From Burkholderiaceae bacterium (lineage in GTDB: Bacteria; Pseudomonadota; Gammaproteobacteria; Burkholderiales; Burkholderiaceae_C), in assembly GCA_016790515.1 (NCBI GenBank), contig JAEUOY010000142.1, positions 1 through 54,682 on the forward strand: a stretch of 54,682 nt of DNA, in the 5' to 3' direction. Of this stretch, positions 33,690 through 42,526 are shown one piece after another (position 1 is the first letter of the stretch; every line of letters begins with the position of its first letter). The position numbers and the translations under genes are program-made. The notes beneath the pieces were generated by a model. The model did no database searches, had not been told where the DNA came from, and saw nothing but the letters and a program-made list of their open reading frames with translations.

Positions 33690-34709
33690 ATGCCCCTGTT
33701 GCGCGGCGACGATCCGGCCGCGGTCGCCGCTGCGGCGCAGCGGCTGGCCGACGGTGGCCTGGTCGCCTTTGCCACCGAGACGGTCTACGGCCTGGGCGCG
33801 CGGGCCGACGACGATGCGGCGGTGGCCGCCATCTTCGCCGCCAAGGGCCGGCCGGCCGACCACCCGCTGATCGTGCATGTTGCCGCTCCGGCGCAGGCCG
33901 CCGCGTTTGCCACCGCGTTTGCCACCACGTTTGCCGCCGACCTGCCGGCGGCCGCACGGCGCCTGGCCGAGGCCTTCTGGCCCGGCCCGGTCACGGTGAT
34001 CGTGCCGCGGGCGGCCGGCATCGGCGCGGCGGCGGCAGGCGGCCAGCCGACGATCGGGCTGCGCTGCCCCTCGCACCCGGTCGCCCAGGCGCTGCTGCGC
34101 GAGGCCGCCGCACGCGGCGTGCCGGGCGTGGCCGCGCCCAGCGCCAACCGCTTCGGCCGCGTCAGCCCGACCACCGCGGCGCATGTCGCGCTGGAGTTCG
34201 GTCCCGATCTGTGGGTGCTCGACGGCGGCGCCTGCCCGGTCGGCATCGAATCGGCGATCGTCGACTGCAGCCGCGGCGCCCCGGTGCTGCTGCGCCCCGG
34301 CGTGCTGACCCGCGCGCGGCTCGAGGCCGCGCTCGGCGAGCCGCTGCGCGCCGCCGACGACCAGGCGCCACGGGCCCCGGGCACGCTGGCCTCGCACTAT
34401 GCGCCGCGGGCGCAGGTGCGGCTGTGGGCGGCGGCCGATCGGGTCGGCGCGCCCGGGTTGGCGCCCGAGCGCACCGGCCTGGCCGGCGCGCGCGGCGTGG
34501 CGGTATATTCGCGCCGGCCGGTGCCGGAATGCCCCGGCCTGGCTTGGCGGCGCATGCCCGACGATCCCGCCGCGGTGGCCCGCGAGCTGTTTGCCGTGCT
34601 GCGGCAGTTCGACGACGCCGACGTCGCCGAGATCTGGATCGAGCAGCCGCCCGACGAACCCGCCTGGGAGGGGGTGCGCGACCGGCTGCGCCGCGCCGCC
34701 ACCGCCTGA
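33690..34709 (+). CDS. L-threonylcarbamoyladenylate synthase, Sua5 type
   Basis: A 339-residue two-domain Sua5 protein. The YrdC domain (1-205) has LADGGLVAFATETVYGLGARAD and KGRPADHPLIVHV, and the C-terminal Sua5 domain (about 225-335) includes APGTLASHYAPRAQV and the AEIWIEQPPDEPAWEGVRDRLRRAA block. It makes threonylcarbamoyl-AMP for t6A37 of tRNA, the substrate step before TsaD/TsaB, whose tsaB is downstream in this window. In-frame 12-bp repeats at 33903-33938 encode Ala-Phe-Ala-Thr units. Starts 11 bp after purK. Confidence 0.9.
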   Translation: MPLLRGDDPAAVAAAAQRLADGGLVAFATETVYGLGARADDDAAVAAIFAAKGRPADHPLIVHVAAPAQAAAFATAFATTFAADLPAAARRLAEAFWPGPVTVIVPRAAGIGAAAAGGQPTIGLRCPSHPVAQALLREAAARGVPGVAAPSANRFGRVSPTTAAHVALEFGPDLWVLDGGACPVGIESAIVDCSRGAPVLLRPGVLTRARLEAALGEPLRAADDQAPRAPGTLASHYAPRAQVRLWAAADRVGAPGLAPERTGLAGARGVAVYSRRPVPECPGLAWRRMPDDPAAVARELFAVLRQFDDADVAEIWIEQPPDEPAWEGVRDRLRRAATA

Positions 34710-34748
34710 GAATGCGAGCGGCGCCCGGGCCATGCCGCCGTCGATACC

Positions 34749-35750
34749 ATGCTGATGAAACCCCTGATGAAAACCCCTCGTGACCTGCGCCGGCTCGGCG
34801 CCTTCCTGCTGGCGCCGCTGGTGCTGTCGGCCGCCCTGCTGGCAGGCTGCGGCGGCGGCACCTCGCAGGTCGATCCGTTCAGTCCGTCGCGGCTGATCGT
34901 GATGGGCGACGAGAGCAGCGTCATCGAGTCCAACGGCCGCAAGTACGCGATGAACGACGAGCGCAACGCCGTCGTCGCCAACCGCTGCCTCGACCAGCCG
35001 ACGATCACGCAGATGGTGGCCACGCTGTACGGCTTCGTCTTCGAGCAGTGCAACCCGACCGGGGCAGTACCCAAGGCCTTCATCCACGCCCGCGTCGGCG
35101 CCAGGGTCGGCGACCCGGCCACCGGACTGGCCGCCCAGATCGCCGGGGTGTCCGCGCTCGGACCGGCCGACATGGTCACGGTGATGATCGGCACCAACGA
35201 CATCATCGAACTGTACGAATCGGTGCGGGCCGGCACGATCACCCGCGACCAGGCCATCGACCTGGCCAAGGCGCGCGGCAAGACGGCGGCGGCGCAGATC
35301 AGCGCCGTGCTGGCCACCGGCGCACGCGCGCTGGTGATGACGGTGCCCGACGTCGGCCAGAGCCCGTACGCGACGACGGCAAGCGCCGCCGACCCGAATG
35401 CCCGATCATTGCTGCACGACCTGAGCTACGACTACAACGGCACCCTGCGCACCAGCATCAAGCCCGACGACGGCCGCTACTGGGGCCTGGTGCTGGCCGA
35501 CGACGCGGTCGCCGCGGTCGTCGCCAGCCCGTCGTCCTACCTGGCGGCACCGGCCAACACCACGATCGCGGCCTGCACCAGCGCGAAGATCACCGATTGC
35601 GTGATCACCAGCGATGCGGCGACCACCACGCTGGTGACGGGGGCCAAGACCGACAACTACCTCTGGGCCGGCGACCGCTACCTGGGCCCGGTCGCGCACT
35701 TTCGCATCGGCCAGCTGGCCCAGTCGCGCGCCACCAACAATCCGCTTTGA
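34749..35750 (+). CDS. SGNH/GDSL-type lipoprotein
   Basis: A 333-residue predicted lipoprotein: signal to LLAGC (Cys34), then GGGTSQVD. LIVMGDESSV (residues 49-58) holds the GDxS block I with nucleophile Ser56, and MIGTNDIIELY is the block with the Asn; the C-terminal SGNH His-Asp pair is likely in WAGDRYLGPVAHF, with spacing unlike the standard DxxH. Probably an esterase/acylhydrolase held on the outer membrane; the substrate is unknown. The start may be leaderless or one of several closely spaced ATGs (34749, 34755, 34767). Confidence 0.75.
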   Translation: MLMKPLMKTPRDLRRLGAFLLAPLVLSAALLAGCGGGTSQVDPFSPSRLIVMGDESSVIESNGRKYAMNDERNAVVANRCLDQPTITQMVATLYGFVFEQCNPTGAVPKAFIHARVGARVGDPATGLAAQIAGVSALGPADMVTVMIGTNDIIELYESVRAGTITRDQAIDLAKARGKTAAAQISAVLATGARALVMTVPDVGQSPYATTASAADPNARSLLHDLSYDYNGTLRTSIKPDDGRYWGLVLADDAVAAVVASPSSYLAAPANTTIAACTSAKITDCVITSDAATTTLVTGAKTDNYLWAGDRYLGPVAHFRIGQLAQSRATNNPL

Positions 35751-35806
35751 GCCGCGCGGCGGCGCTCCAGCGCGGCGGCAGCCCGGTGGCTACACTTTGC
35801 CGCGCG

Positions 35807-36541
35807 ATGACACCCCGCCTGCTCGCGCTCGACAGCTCGACCGACCGGCTCGCCGCCGCACTGCAGACGCCCGCCGGCCGCTGGTGCGTCGACGAGGCCG
35901 GCGGCGCGCTGGCGTCGGCGCGCCTGATCCCGCTGCTGATGGACCTGCTGGCCCAGGCCGGCGAAACGCTGGACCGGGTGCAGGCCATCGCCTATGGCCA
36001 GGGGCCGGGCGCGTTCACCGGACTGCGCACCGCCTGCGCGGTGGCCCAGGGCCTGGCCTTCGCCCACGGCACGCCGGTGCTGGCCATCGACAGCCTGCTG
36101 ATCGTCGCCGAGGACGCCCGCACCCAGGCGCTGGCCGGCGGCGACGATGCCGACGGCGACTGGTGGGTGGCGATCGACGCGCGCATGGACGAGGTCTACG
36201 CCGCGGCTTACCGGCACGATGCCGGCAGCGGCTGGCAGGTGACGGTGGCGCCGCGGCTGTGGACACTGGCCGCGCTGGCCGACGCCTGGAGCGCCGCGCC
36301 GCCGGCCCGGGTGGCCGGCAACGCGCCGCTGGCCTTCGCCGGCCGCCTGCCGGCAGGTGCGGCCGCGCACTGGCCCGAGCCGGCCGGCCGCGCCGCGGCG
36401 CTGCTGACGCTGGCCGACGCTGCCTGGTCGCGCGGCCCCGGGCTGGCCGCCGAGCAGGCCCTGCCGCTGTACCTGCGCGACAAGGTCGCGCTGACGATGG
36501 CCGAACGCCAGGCGCTGCGCGAGGCCGGGGCCGTGCGATGA
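35807..36541 (+). CDS. tsaB: tRNA threonylcarbamoyladenosine biosynthesis protein TsaB
   Basis: A 244-residue ASKHA-fold paralogue of TsaD that scaffolds the t6A-modifying complex. It begins MTPRLLALDSSTDRLAAAL, and IAYGQGPGAFTGLRTACAVAQGLAFA is the core signature; the C-terminal catalytic half is shortened as in all TsaB. TACACT sits at 35791-35796, 10 bases before ATG. The stop overlaps the rimI start by ATGA, so the two are coupled. Confidence 0.93.
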   Translation: MTPRLLALDSSTDRLAAALQTPAGRWCVDEAGGALASARLIPLLMDLLAQAGETLDRVQAIAYGQGPGAFTGLRTACAVAQGLAFAHGTPVLAIDSLLIVAEDARTQALAGGDDADGDWWVAIDARMDEVYAAAYRHDAGSGWQVTVAPRLWTLAALADAWSAAPPARVAGNAPLAFAGRLPAGAAAHWPEPAGRAAALLTLADAAWSRGPGLAAEQALPLYLRDKVALTMAERQALREAGAVR

Positions 36542-37044
36542 ACGCCGTGCTGCGCCCGCTGCCGGCGCCGCGGCAGCGGCCGATGGTGGCCGCCGACCTC
36601 GATGCCGTGCTGGCGATCGAGGTCGCGGCCTACCCCTTCCCCTGGTCACGCGGCAACTTCATCGACTCGCTGGCCGCCGGTTATCACGCCGAGCTGCGAT
36701 TCGACAGCGACGGCACGCTGGTCGGCTACTTCGTCGCGCTGCCCGGCTTCGAGGAGACCCATCTGCTGAACCTGACGGTCGCGCCGCCGCGGCAGCGGCG
36801 CGGCCATGGCCGGGCGATGCTGGAGCGGCTGGCCGGCTGGGCGCAGGCCCGCGGCGACCGCGCCCTGTGGCTGGAGGTGCGGCAGAGCAACCTCGGCGCG
36901 CGTTCGCTGTACCAGCGCCAGGGCTTTGCCGAGGTCGGGTGCCGGCGCGGCTACTACCCGGCCGCGCGGCAGCAGCGCGAGGACGCGGTGGTGATGCGCC
37001 GCGAACTGAACGCCGAAGCGGACCGCGGCGATGCGCTGGACTGA
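36538..37044 (+). CDS. rimI: ribosomal protein S18-alanine N-acetyltransferase
   Basis: A 168-residue GNAT enzyme. AIEVAAYPFPWSRGNFIDSLAAGYH is the RimI N-terminus, LNLTVAPPRQRRGHGRAMLERL is motif A for acetyl-CoA binding (R/Q-x-x-G-x-G/A) and LEVRQSNLGARSLYQRQGFAEVGCRRGYYP is the conserved C-terminal part. It acetylates the S18 N-terminal alanine. The tsaB-rimI-udg order is the usual one; rimI overlaps tsaB by 4 bp and the uracil-DNA glycosylase by 14 bp. Confidence 0.92.
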   Translation: MNAVLRPLPAPRQRPMVAADLDAVLAIEVAAYPFPWSRGNFIDSLAAGYHAELRFDSDGTLVGYFVALPGFEETHLLNLTVAPPRQRRGHGRAMLERLAGWAQARGDRALWLEVRQSNLGARSLYQRQGFAEVGCRRGYYPAARQQREDAVVMRRELNAEADRGDALD

Positions 37045-37804
37045 GCGGCAGCAGGCGTTGCTGCGCGAACTGGGCCTGCGGCTGTGGCAGCCCGGCGACG
37101 CGGCCGGGGCGGCGCCCCCCTTGCCCGACGTGGCACCCGATGTCGCACCCGACGCCGCAGCCGATGCCGCGCCGGCGGCGCCGGCCGCGGCGCCGGCCGC
37201 CGGCCTGGACTGGCCCGGGCTGCGCGCCGCGGTCGCCGGCTGCCGCGCCTGCGGCCTGTGCGAGAGCCGGCGCCAGACGGTGTTCGGCGTCGGCCACCCG
37301 CATGCGCACTGCATGGTCGTCGGCGAGGCGCCGGGCGAGCAGGAAGACCTGCAGGGCGAGCCCTTCGTCGGCCCGGCCGGCAAGCTGCTCGACCGCATGC
37401 TCGCCGCGCTGGGGCTGACCCGCGGGGCCGCCGACGCCGAGCGCCAGGTGTTCATCGCCAACACGCTGAAATGCCGGCCACCGCGCAACCGCAACCCGAC
37501 GGCCGAGGAACTCGCCGCCTGCCAGCCGTTCCTGGAGCGCCAGGTCGCGCTGGTGCAGCCGCGGGTGATCCTGGCGATGGGCCGCTTCGCGGTGCAGTCG
37601 CTGCTGGGCAGCGACGAGCCGATCGGCCGGCTGCGCGGCCGCCTGCACCGCTGGCGCGGCGTGCCGCTGGTCGTCACCTACCACCCGGCCTACCTGCTGC
37701 GCCAGCCGGCCGACAAGGCCCGCGCCTGGGACGACCTGTGCCTGGCCGCCAGCTGCCTGCAGGCGCCGCCGGCCCGGCCGACGCTCAGCCCGTCGCCGCC
37801 TTGA
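37031..37804 (+). CDS. uracil-DNA glycosylase, family 4 (4Fe-4S)
   Basis: A 257-residue glycosylase. An Ala/Pro-rich stretch at 22-60 is followed by cysteines C71, C74 or C77 in CRACGLCESR, and later Cys in LKCRPP and LAACQPFLERQV; these provide the Fe-S ligands of family 4 UDG. VVGEAPGEQEDLQGEPFVGPAG is motif A and YHPAYLLRQP motif B. It removes uracil from DNA. Its end overlaps the end of glmU on the other strand by 20 bp. Confidence 0.92.
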   Translation: MRWTERQQALLRELGLRLWQPGDAAGAAPPLPDVAPDVAPDAAADAAPAAPAAAPAAGLDWPGLRAAVAGCRACGLCESRRQTVFGVGHPHAHCMVVGEAPGEQEDLQGEPFVGPAGKLLDRMLAALGLTRGAADAERQVFIANTLKCRPPRNRNPTAEELAACQPFLERQVALVQPRVILAMGRFAVQSLLGSDEPIGRLRGRLHRWRGVPLVVTYHPAYLLRQPADKARAWDDLCLAASCLQAPPARPTLSPSPP

Positions 37805-39164
37805 CCGGCCGCTGCCAGCCGGCGATCGACACCTGGCGGCCGCGCGCCACCGTAAGCTGACCCGGCGGCGTGTCCTGGCTGATCGTGCTGCCGCCGCCCA
37901 CCGTGCCGCCTGCGCCGATCGTCACCGGGGCGATCAGCACGCAGTTGCTGCCGATGTGCGCATCGGCGCCGATCACCGTGCGGTGCTTGTTGGCGCCGTC
38001 GTAGTTGGCGGTGATGCTGCCGGCGCCGTAGTTGACGCGTTCGCCGACGCTGGCGTCGCCCAGGTAGGCCAGGTGGTTGGCCTTGGCGCCGCGCGCCAGC
38101 GTCGAGTTCTTGACCTCGACGAAGTTGCCGATGTGCACCTCGGGGCCCAGCTCGGCGCCGGGCCGCAGCCGGGCGAAGGGGCCGACCAGCGCGCCGGCGC
38201 CGACCGTGGCGCCGTCGAGGTGGCTGAACGGGTGGATCACCGCGCCGGCGGCGATCCGGGCGTCGCGGATCACGCAGTGCGCGCCGATGCGCACGTCGTC
38301 GCCCAGCGTCACGTCGCCCTCGAAGACGCAGCCGACGTCGATCTCGACGTCCTGCCCGGCGGCCAGCGTGCCGCGCAGGTCGAAGCGTGCCGGGTCGGCC
38401 AGCCGCACGCCGGCCTCCAGCAGGGCCTCGGCCTGGCGGCGCTGGAAGCGGCGCTCCAGGTCGGCCAGCTGCAGCGGGCTGTTGACGCCCAGCACCTCGG
38501 TCTCGTCGGCGGCGTGGGTGGCGACCACCGGCACGCCCTCGGCCACGGCCATCGCGACGATGTCGGTCAGGTAGTACTCGCCCTGGGCGTTGTCGTTCGA
38601 CAGCGCGGCGACCCAGCGCCTGAGCGCCGCGGTGGGCGCGGCCATCATGCCGGTGTAGACCTCGCGGATCTCGCGCTGCGCCGGCGTCGCGTCCTTGTGC
38701 TCGACGATGCCGAGCACCCGGCCGCCCATCGGATCGCCCGAGCGCAGGATGCGGCCGTAGCCGGTGGCGTCGTCCAGCACGATGGTCAGCAGGGCCAGGC
38801 GCTCGCCGCCGCAGGCCTGGGCCAGCGCGTGGGCGGTGGCGGCGGCGATCAGCGGCACGTCGCCGTTGAGGATCAGCGTGGTGCCGGCGTCGGCCAGGTG
38901 CGGCACCACCTGCTGGATCGCATGGCCGGTGCCCAGCTGGGGCATCTGGCGCACCGACTGCGCGCCGCTGCCGGCGATGGCAGACTCGACCGCCTCGGCG
39001 CCATGGCCGGTGACGACCCAGGTGCGATGATCCGGCAGCGACGCGGTGGCCGAGAGCACATGCGCCAGCAGCGGCCGGCCGGCCAGCCGGTGCAGCACCT
39101 TGGGATGGCGCGATTTCATGCGGGTGCCCTTGCCCGCGGCCATGATGACGATGTCCAATGCCAT
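37785..39164 (-). CDS. glmU: bifunctional GlmU (UDP-GlcNAc pyrophosphorylase/glucosamine-1-P acetyltransferase)
   Basis: A 459-residue enzyme making UDP-GlcNAc for peptidoglycan and LPS. The N-terminal uridylyltransferase starts MALDIVIMAAGKGTRMKSRHPKVLH (the G-x-G-T-R-M loop); the C-terminal left-handed beta helix (from about 230) is a run of hexapeptides with GAGSITANYDGANKHRT, carrying the acetyltransferase His and Tyr. It ends near DTPPGQLTVARGRQ. It overlaps the UDG end and is divergent from the DUF6279 lipoprotein. Confidence 0.96.
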   Translation of the reverse strand: MALDIVIMAAGKGTRMKSRHPKVLHRLAGRPLLAHVLSATASLPDHRTWVVTGHGAEAVESAIAGSGAQSVRQMPQLGTGHAIQQVVPHLADAGTTLILNGDVPLIAAATAHALAQACGGERLALLTIVLDDATGYGRILRSGDPMGGRVLGIVEHKDATPAQREIREVYTGMMAAPTAALRRWVAALSNDNAQGEYYLTDIVAMAVAEGVPVVATHAADETEVLGVNSPLQLADLERRFQRRQAEALLEAGVRLADPARFDLRGTLAAGQDVEIDVGCVFEGDVTLGDDVRIGAHCVIRDARIAAGAVIHPFSHLDGATVGAGALVGPFARLRPGAELGPEVHIGNFVEVKNSTLARGAKANHLAYLGDASVGERVNYGAGSITANYDGANKHRTVIGADAHIGSNCVLIAPVTIGAGGTVGGGSTISQDTPPGQLTVARGRQVSIAGWQRPVKAATG

Positions 39165-39180
39165 GAAGCTGTCTCGGTCG

Positions 39181-40035
39181 ATGCGGTGGAGAGCCAGGAT
39201 TATCCTGAGCCTGCTGCCCTTGCTGGCCAGCTGCAGCGCGCTGCGGCTGACCTACGACCAGGGGCCGCTGCTGGCCTACTGGTGGCTGGACAGCTACGCC
39301 GACTTCTCGCCTGAACAGGCGCCGCGCATGAAGCGGGCACTGGCCGACTGGTTCGACTGGCATCGTGCCACCCAACTGGGCGACTATGCGCAGGCCCTGT
39401 CCACGATGCAGGCGATGGCCGTGAACCCCGTCACCGCGGCCCAGGCCTGCAACCTGGCCGAGGGCTGGCAGCGCCGCGCCGAACTGGCCTTCGACCGCGC
39501 CGTGCCGGCGCTGGCCGAGACCGCGCGTTCACTGACGATCGAGCAGATCAGCCACATCGAGCGCCGGCAGCGGGTCAAGCAGGAGGACCTGGTGGCGGAG
39601 TACCTGCAGCCGGACCCGGCCGAGCGGCAGAAGGCGGCGCTCGAACGCACCATCGACCGCGCCGAGTCGATCTACGGCAGGCTCGACGAGTCGCAGCGCC
39701 GGCTGCTGGCCGGCGCGCTGCTGATCTCGCCGTTCGACGCCAGGCTGTGGCTGGCCGAACGCCGCCAGCGCCAGGCCGACCTGGTGCAGAGCCTGCGGCG
39801 CTGGCATGCCGAGCGCAGCGACGCCGACACCGTGCAGTCCGGGCTGCGCCGGCTGGCGGCGGACACCACCCGATCGCCGCGGCCCGAGTACGCGGCCTAC
39901 GCGGCGCGGCTGGCGCAGGCCAACTGCGCGCTGGCAGCCCAGCTCCACAACAGCACCACGGCGGCGCAGCGCCAGCGTGCCGTCGACAGGCTCCAGGCCT
40001 GGGAAGCCGACCTGCGGGCCCTGGCCGCGCCCTGA
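39181..40035 (+). CDS. DUF6279 family lipoprotein
   Basis: A 284-residue putative lipoprotein: MRWRARIILSLLPLLASC (lipobox LASC, Cys18) then SALRLTYDQGPLLAYWWLDSYADF, fitting the DUF6279 family. An alternative start at 39163 would overlap the glmU start. The mature protein is mainly helical with many Gln/Arg/Ala. No function is known. It is divergent from glmU; the next gene is azlC. Confidence 0.76.
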   Translation: MRWRARIILSLLPLLASCSALRLTYDQGPLLAYWWLDSYADFSPEQAPRMKRALADWFDWHRATQLGDYAQALSTMQAMAVNPVTAAQACNLAEGWQRRAELAFDRAVPALAETARSLTIEQISHIERRQRVKQEDLVAEYLQPDPAERQKAALERTIDRAESIYGRLDESQRRLLAGALLISPFDARLWLAERRQRQADLVQSLRRWHAERSDADTVQSGLRRLAADTTRSPRPEYAAYAARLAQANCALAAQLHNSTTAAQRQRAVDRLQAWEADLRALAAP

Positions 40036-40108
40036 CGAGGTGTGAACGGTCGCGCCGCTGCAGGCCGCCTCTGCAGCGCTGCCGGCAGCGGCCGGGGACA
40101 ATCGGCCG

Positions 40109-40849
40109 ATGTCCTCGCCGTCACGCCGCGACGCCCTGCGCGCCCTGATCCGCCACCCCGAATTCGGCCGCGGCGCGCGCGACATGGTCGGCGTCGCGCT
40201 GGGCATCGGCGCCTGGGGCCTGGTGACCGGCGTCGCGATGGTCAAGAGCGGCATGGACCCCTGGCTGGCGGTGCTGATGTCGCTGACGGTGTTCGCCGGC
40301 ACGGCCCAGCTGGCGACCGCGCCGCTGATCGCCAGCGGCGCGCCGATCTGGGTGGTGTGGGCCACCGCGGCCTGCCTGAACCTGCGCTTCGCGATCTTCA
40401 GCACGCTGTGGCGGCCCTACCTGGCGCTGCTGCCGCGGCGCCGGCGCGCGGCGATGGCCTTCTTCGCCGCCGACCTGAACTACCTGCTGTTCATGCGCCG
40501 CTTTCCCGAGCCCAGGCCCTCGCCCGAGCAGGTGCCCTACTTCTGGGGCGGCGTGCTGGTCAACGCCGGAGCCTGGCATGTGCTGTCGCTGGTCGGCATC
40601 GCGCTGGGCCACCGGGTGCCGGCCGAATGGGGGCTGGGCTTCGCCGGCACCGTCGCACTGATCGCGATGACCTGCTCGATGCTGTCCGAACGCGCCACCT
40701 GGCTGCCGGCGCTGGTCGCCGGCGGCGCCGCGGTGGCCGCCTACGCGCTGCCGCTGAAGCTGAACATGCTGGTGGCCATCGCCGCGGCGGTGGTGGTGGG
40801 CACGGTGATCGACCACAGCCGTGCCCTGCAGGGGCGGGCAGCGCGATGA
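40109..40849 (+). CDS. azlC: AzlC family amino-acid exporter subunit
   Basis: A 246-residue inner-membrane protein with about 7-8 hydrophobic segments; the AzlC signature includes GVALGIGAWGLVTGVAMVK, SLTVFAGTAQLATAPLI and the LRFAIFSTLWRPYL region. AzlC with AzlD exports branched-chain amino acids (as in YgaZH). GACAAT lies 6 bases before ATG, a leaderless-type arrangement. The stop overlaps azlD (ATGA). Confidence 0.88.
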   Translation: MSSPSRRDALRALIRHPEFGRGARDMVGVALGIGAWGLVTGVAMVKSGMDPWLAVLMSLTVFAGTAQLATAPLIASGAPIWVVWATAACLNLRFAIFSTLWRPYLALLPRRRRAAMAFFAADLNYLLFMRRFPEPRPSPEQVPYFWGGVLVNAGAWHVLSLVGIALGHRVPAEWGLGFAGTVALIAMTCSMLSERATWLPALVAGGAAVAAYALPLKLNMLVAIAAAVVVGTVIDHSRALQGRAAR

Positions 40850-41175
40850 CGACCTGGGAGACGATCGTCACGATCGCCGGGCTGGCGCTGATCACGCTGC
40901 TGACGCGCGGCTTCTTCATCCTGCCCTCGCGCGACCTGCCGATGCCCGGGTGGCTGCGCGAAGGGCTGCGCTTCGCGCCGATCGGCGCGCTGGCCGCGGT
41001 GATCGCGCCCGAGCTGGTGATGAGCCAGGGGCGGCTGATCGAAAGCGTCGTCGACGCCCGGCTGTTCGGCGCCGCCGCCGCGGTGGCCTGGTATGTCTGG
41101 CGACGCGACATGCTCAGCACCATCATCGTCGGCACCGGCCTGATGCTGATCCTGCGCATGGGATTGGGCTGGTGA
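40846..41175 (+). CDS. azlD: AzlD family transporter subunit
   Basis: A 109-residue membrane protein with four hydrophobic segments, beginning MTTWETIVTIAGLALITLLTRG and containing LREGLRFAPIGALAAVIAPEL and a C-terminal LSTIIVGTGLMLILRMGLG segment. The AzlD partner of AzlC, needed for export of leucine/valine analogues. It overlaps azlC by 4 bp; a 45-bp gap separates it from pgk. Confidence 0.87.
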   Translation: MTTWETIVTIAGLALITLLTRGFFILPSRDLPMPGWLREGLRFAPIGALAAVIAPELVMSQGRLIESVVDARLFGAAAAVAWYVWRRDMLSTIIVGTGLMLILRMGLGW

Positions 41176-41220
41176 TCTGCCAAACTCTCGGCTCCCCCAC
41201 CACCCCACAGCGATCCGACC

Positions 41221-42426
<1,206 letters not shown>

Positions 42427-42457
42427 TTACCACGCGCCAGCGCAAGTCTGCTATCGG

Positions 42458-42520
42458 TTGCCCGCATCGTGGCGGCGGGCAAACGGGCGTAACCTCCGTC
42501 GCCTGCAAAAACGACGGAGG
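42458..42520 (+). promoter_or_regulatory. twin hairpins in pgk-maeB gap; second sequesters the maeB RBS
   Basis: Hairpin 1: TTGCCCGC (42458-42465) pairs with GCGGGCAA (42475-42482), 9-base loop. Hairpin 2: CCTCCGTCG (42493-42501) pairs with CGACGGAGG (42512-42520), 10-base loop. The 3' arm of hairpin 2 contains the GGAGG Shine-Dalgarno 6 bases before the maeB ATG at 42527. A stem of nine GC-rich pairs would block ribosome entry unless opened, and the loop is A-rich (CCTGCAAAAA). Translation control, for example by a helicase, sRNA or ligand, is inferred. Confidence 0.8.
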
Positions 42521-42526
42521 CACCCG

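Noticed and set aside
33903-33938. 12-bp triple repeat in the Sua5-type gene as a functional element
   Set aside because: It simply encodes an Ala-Phe-Ala-Thr stretch in a loop, in frame, with no sign of a role.
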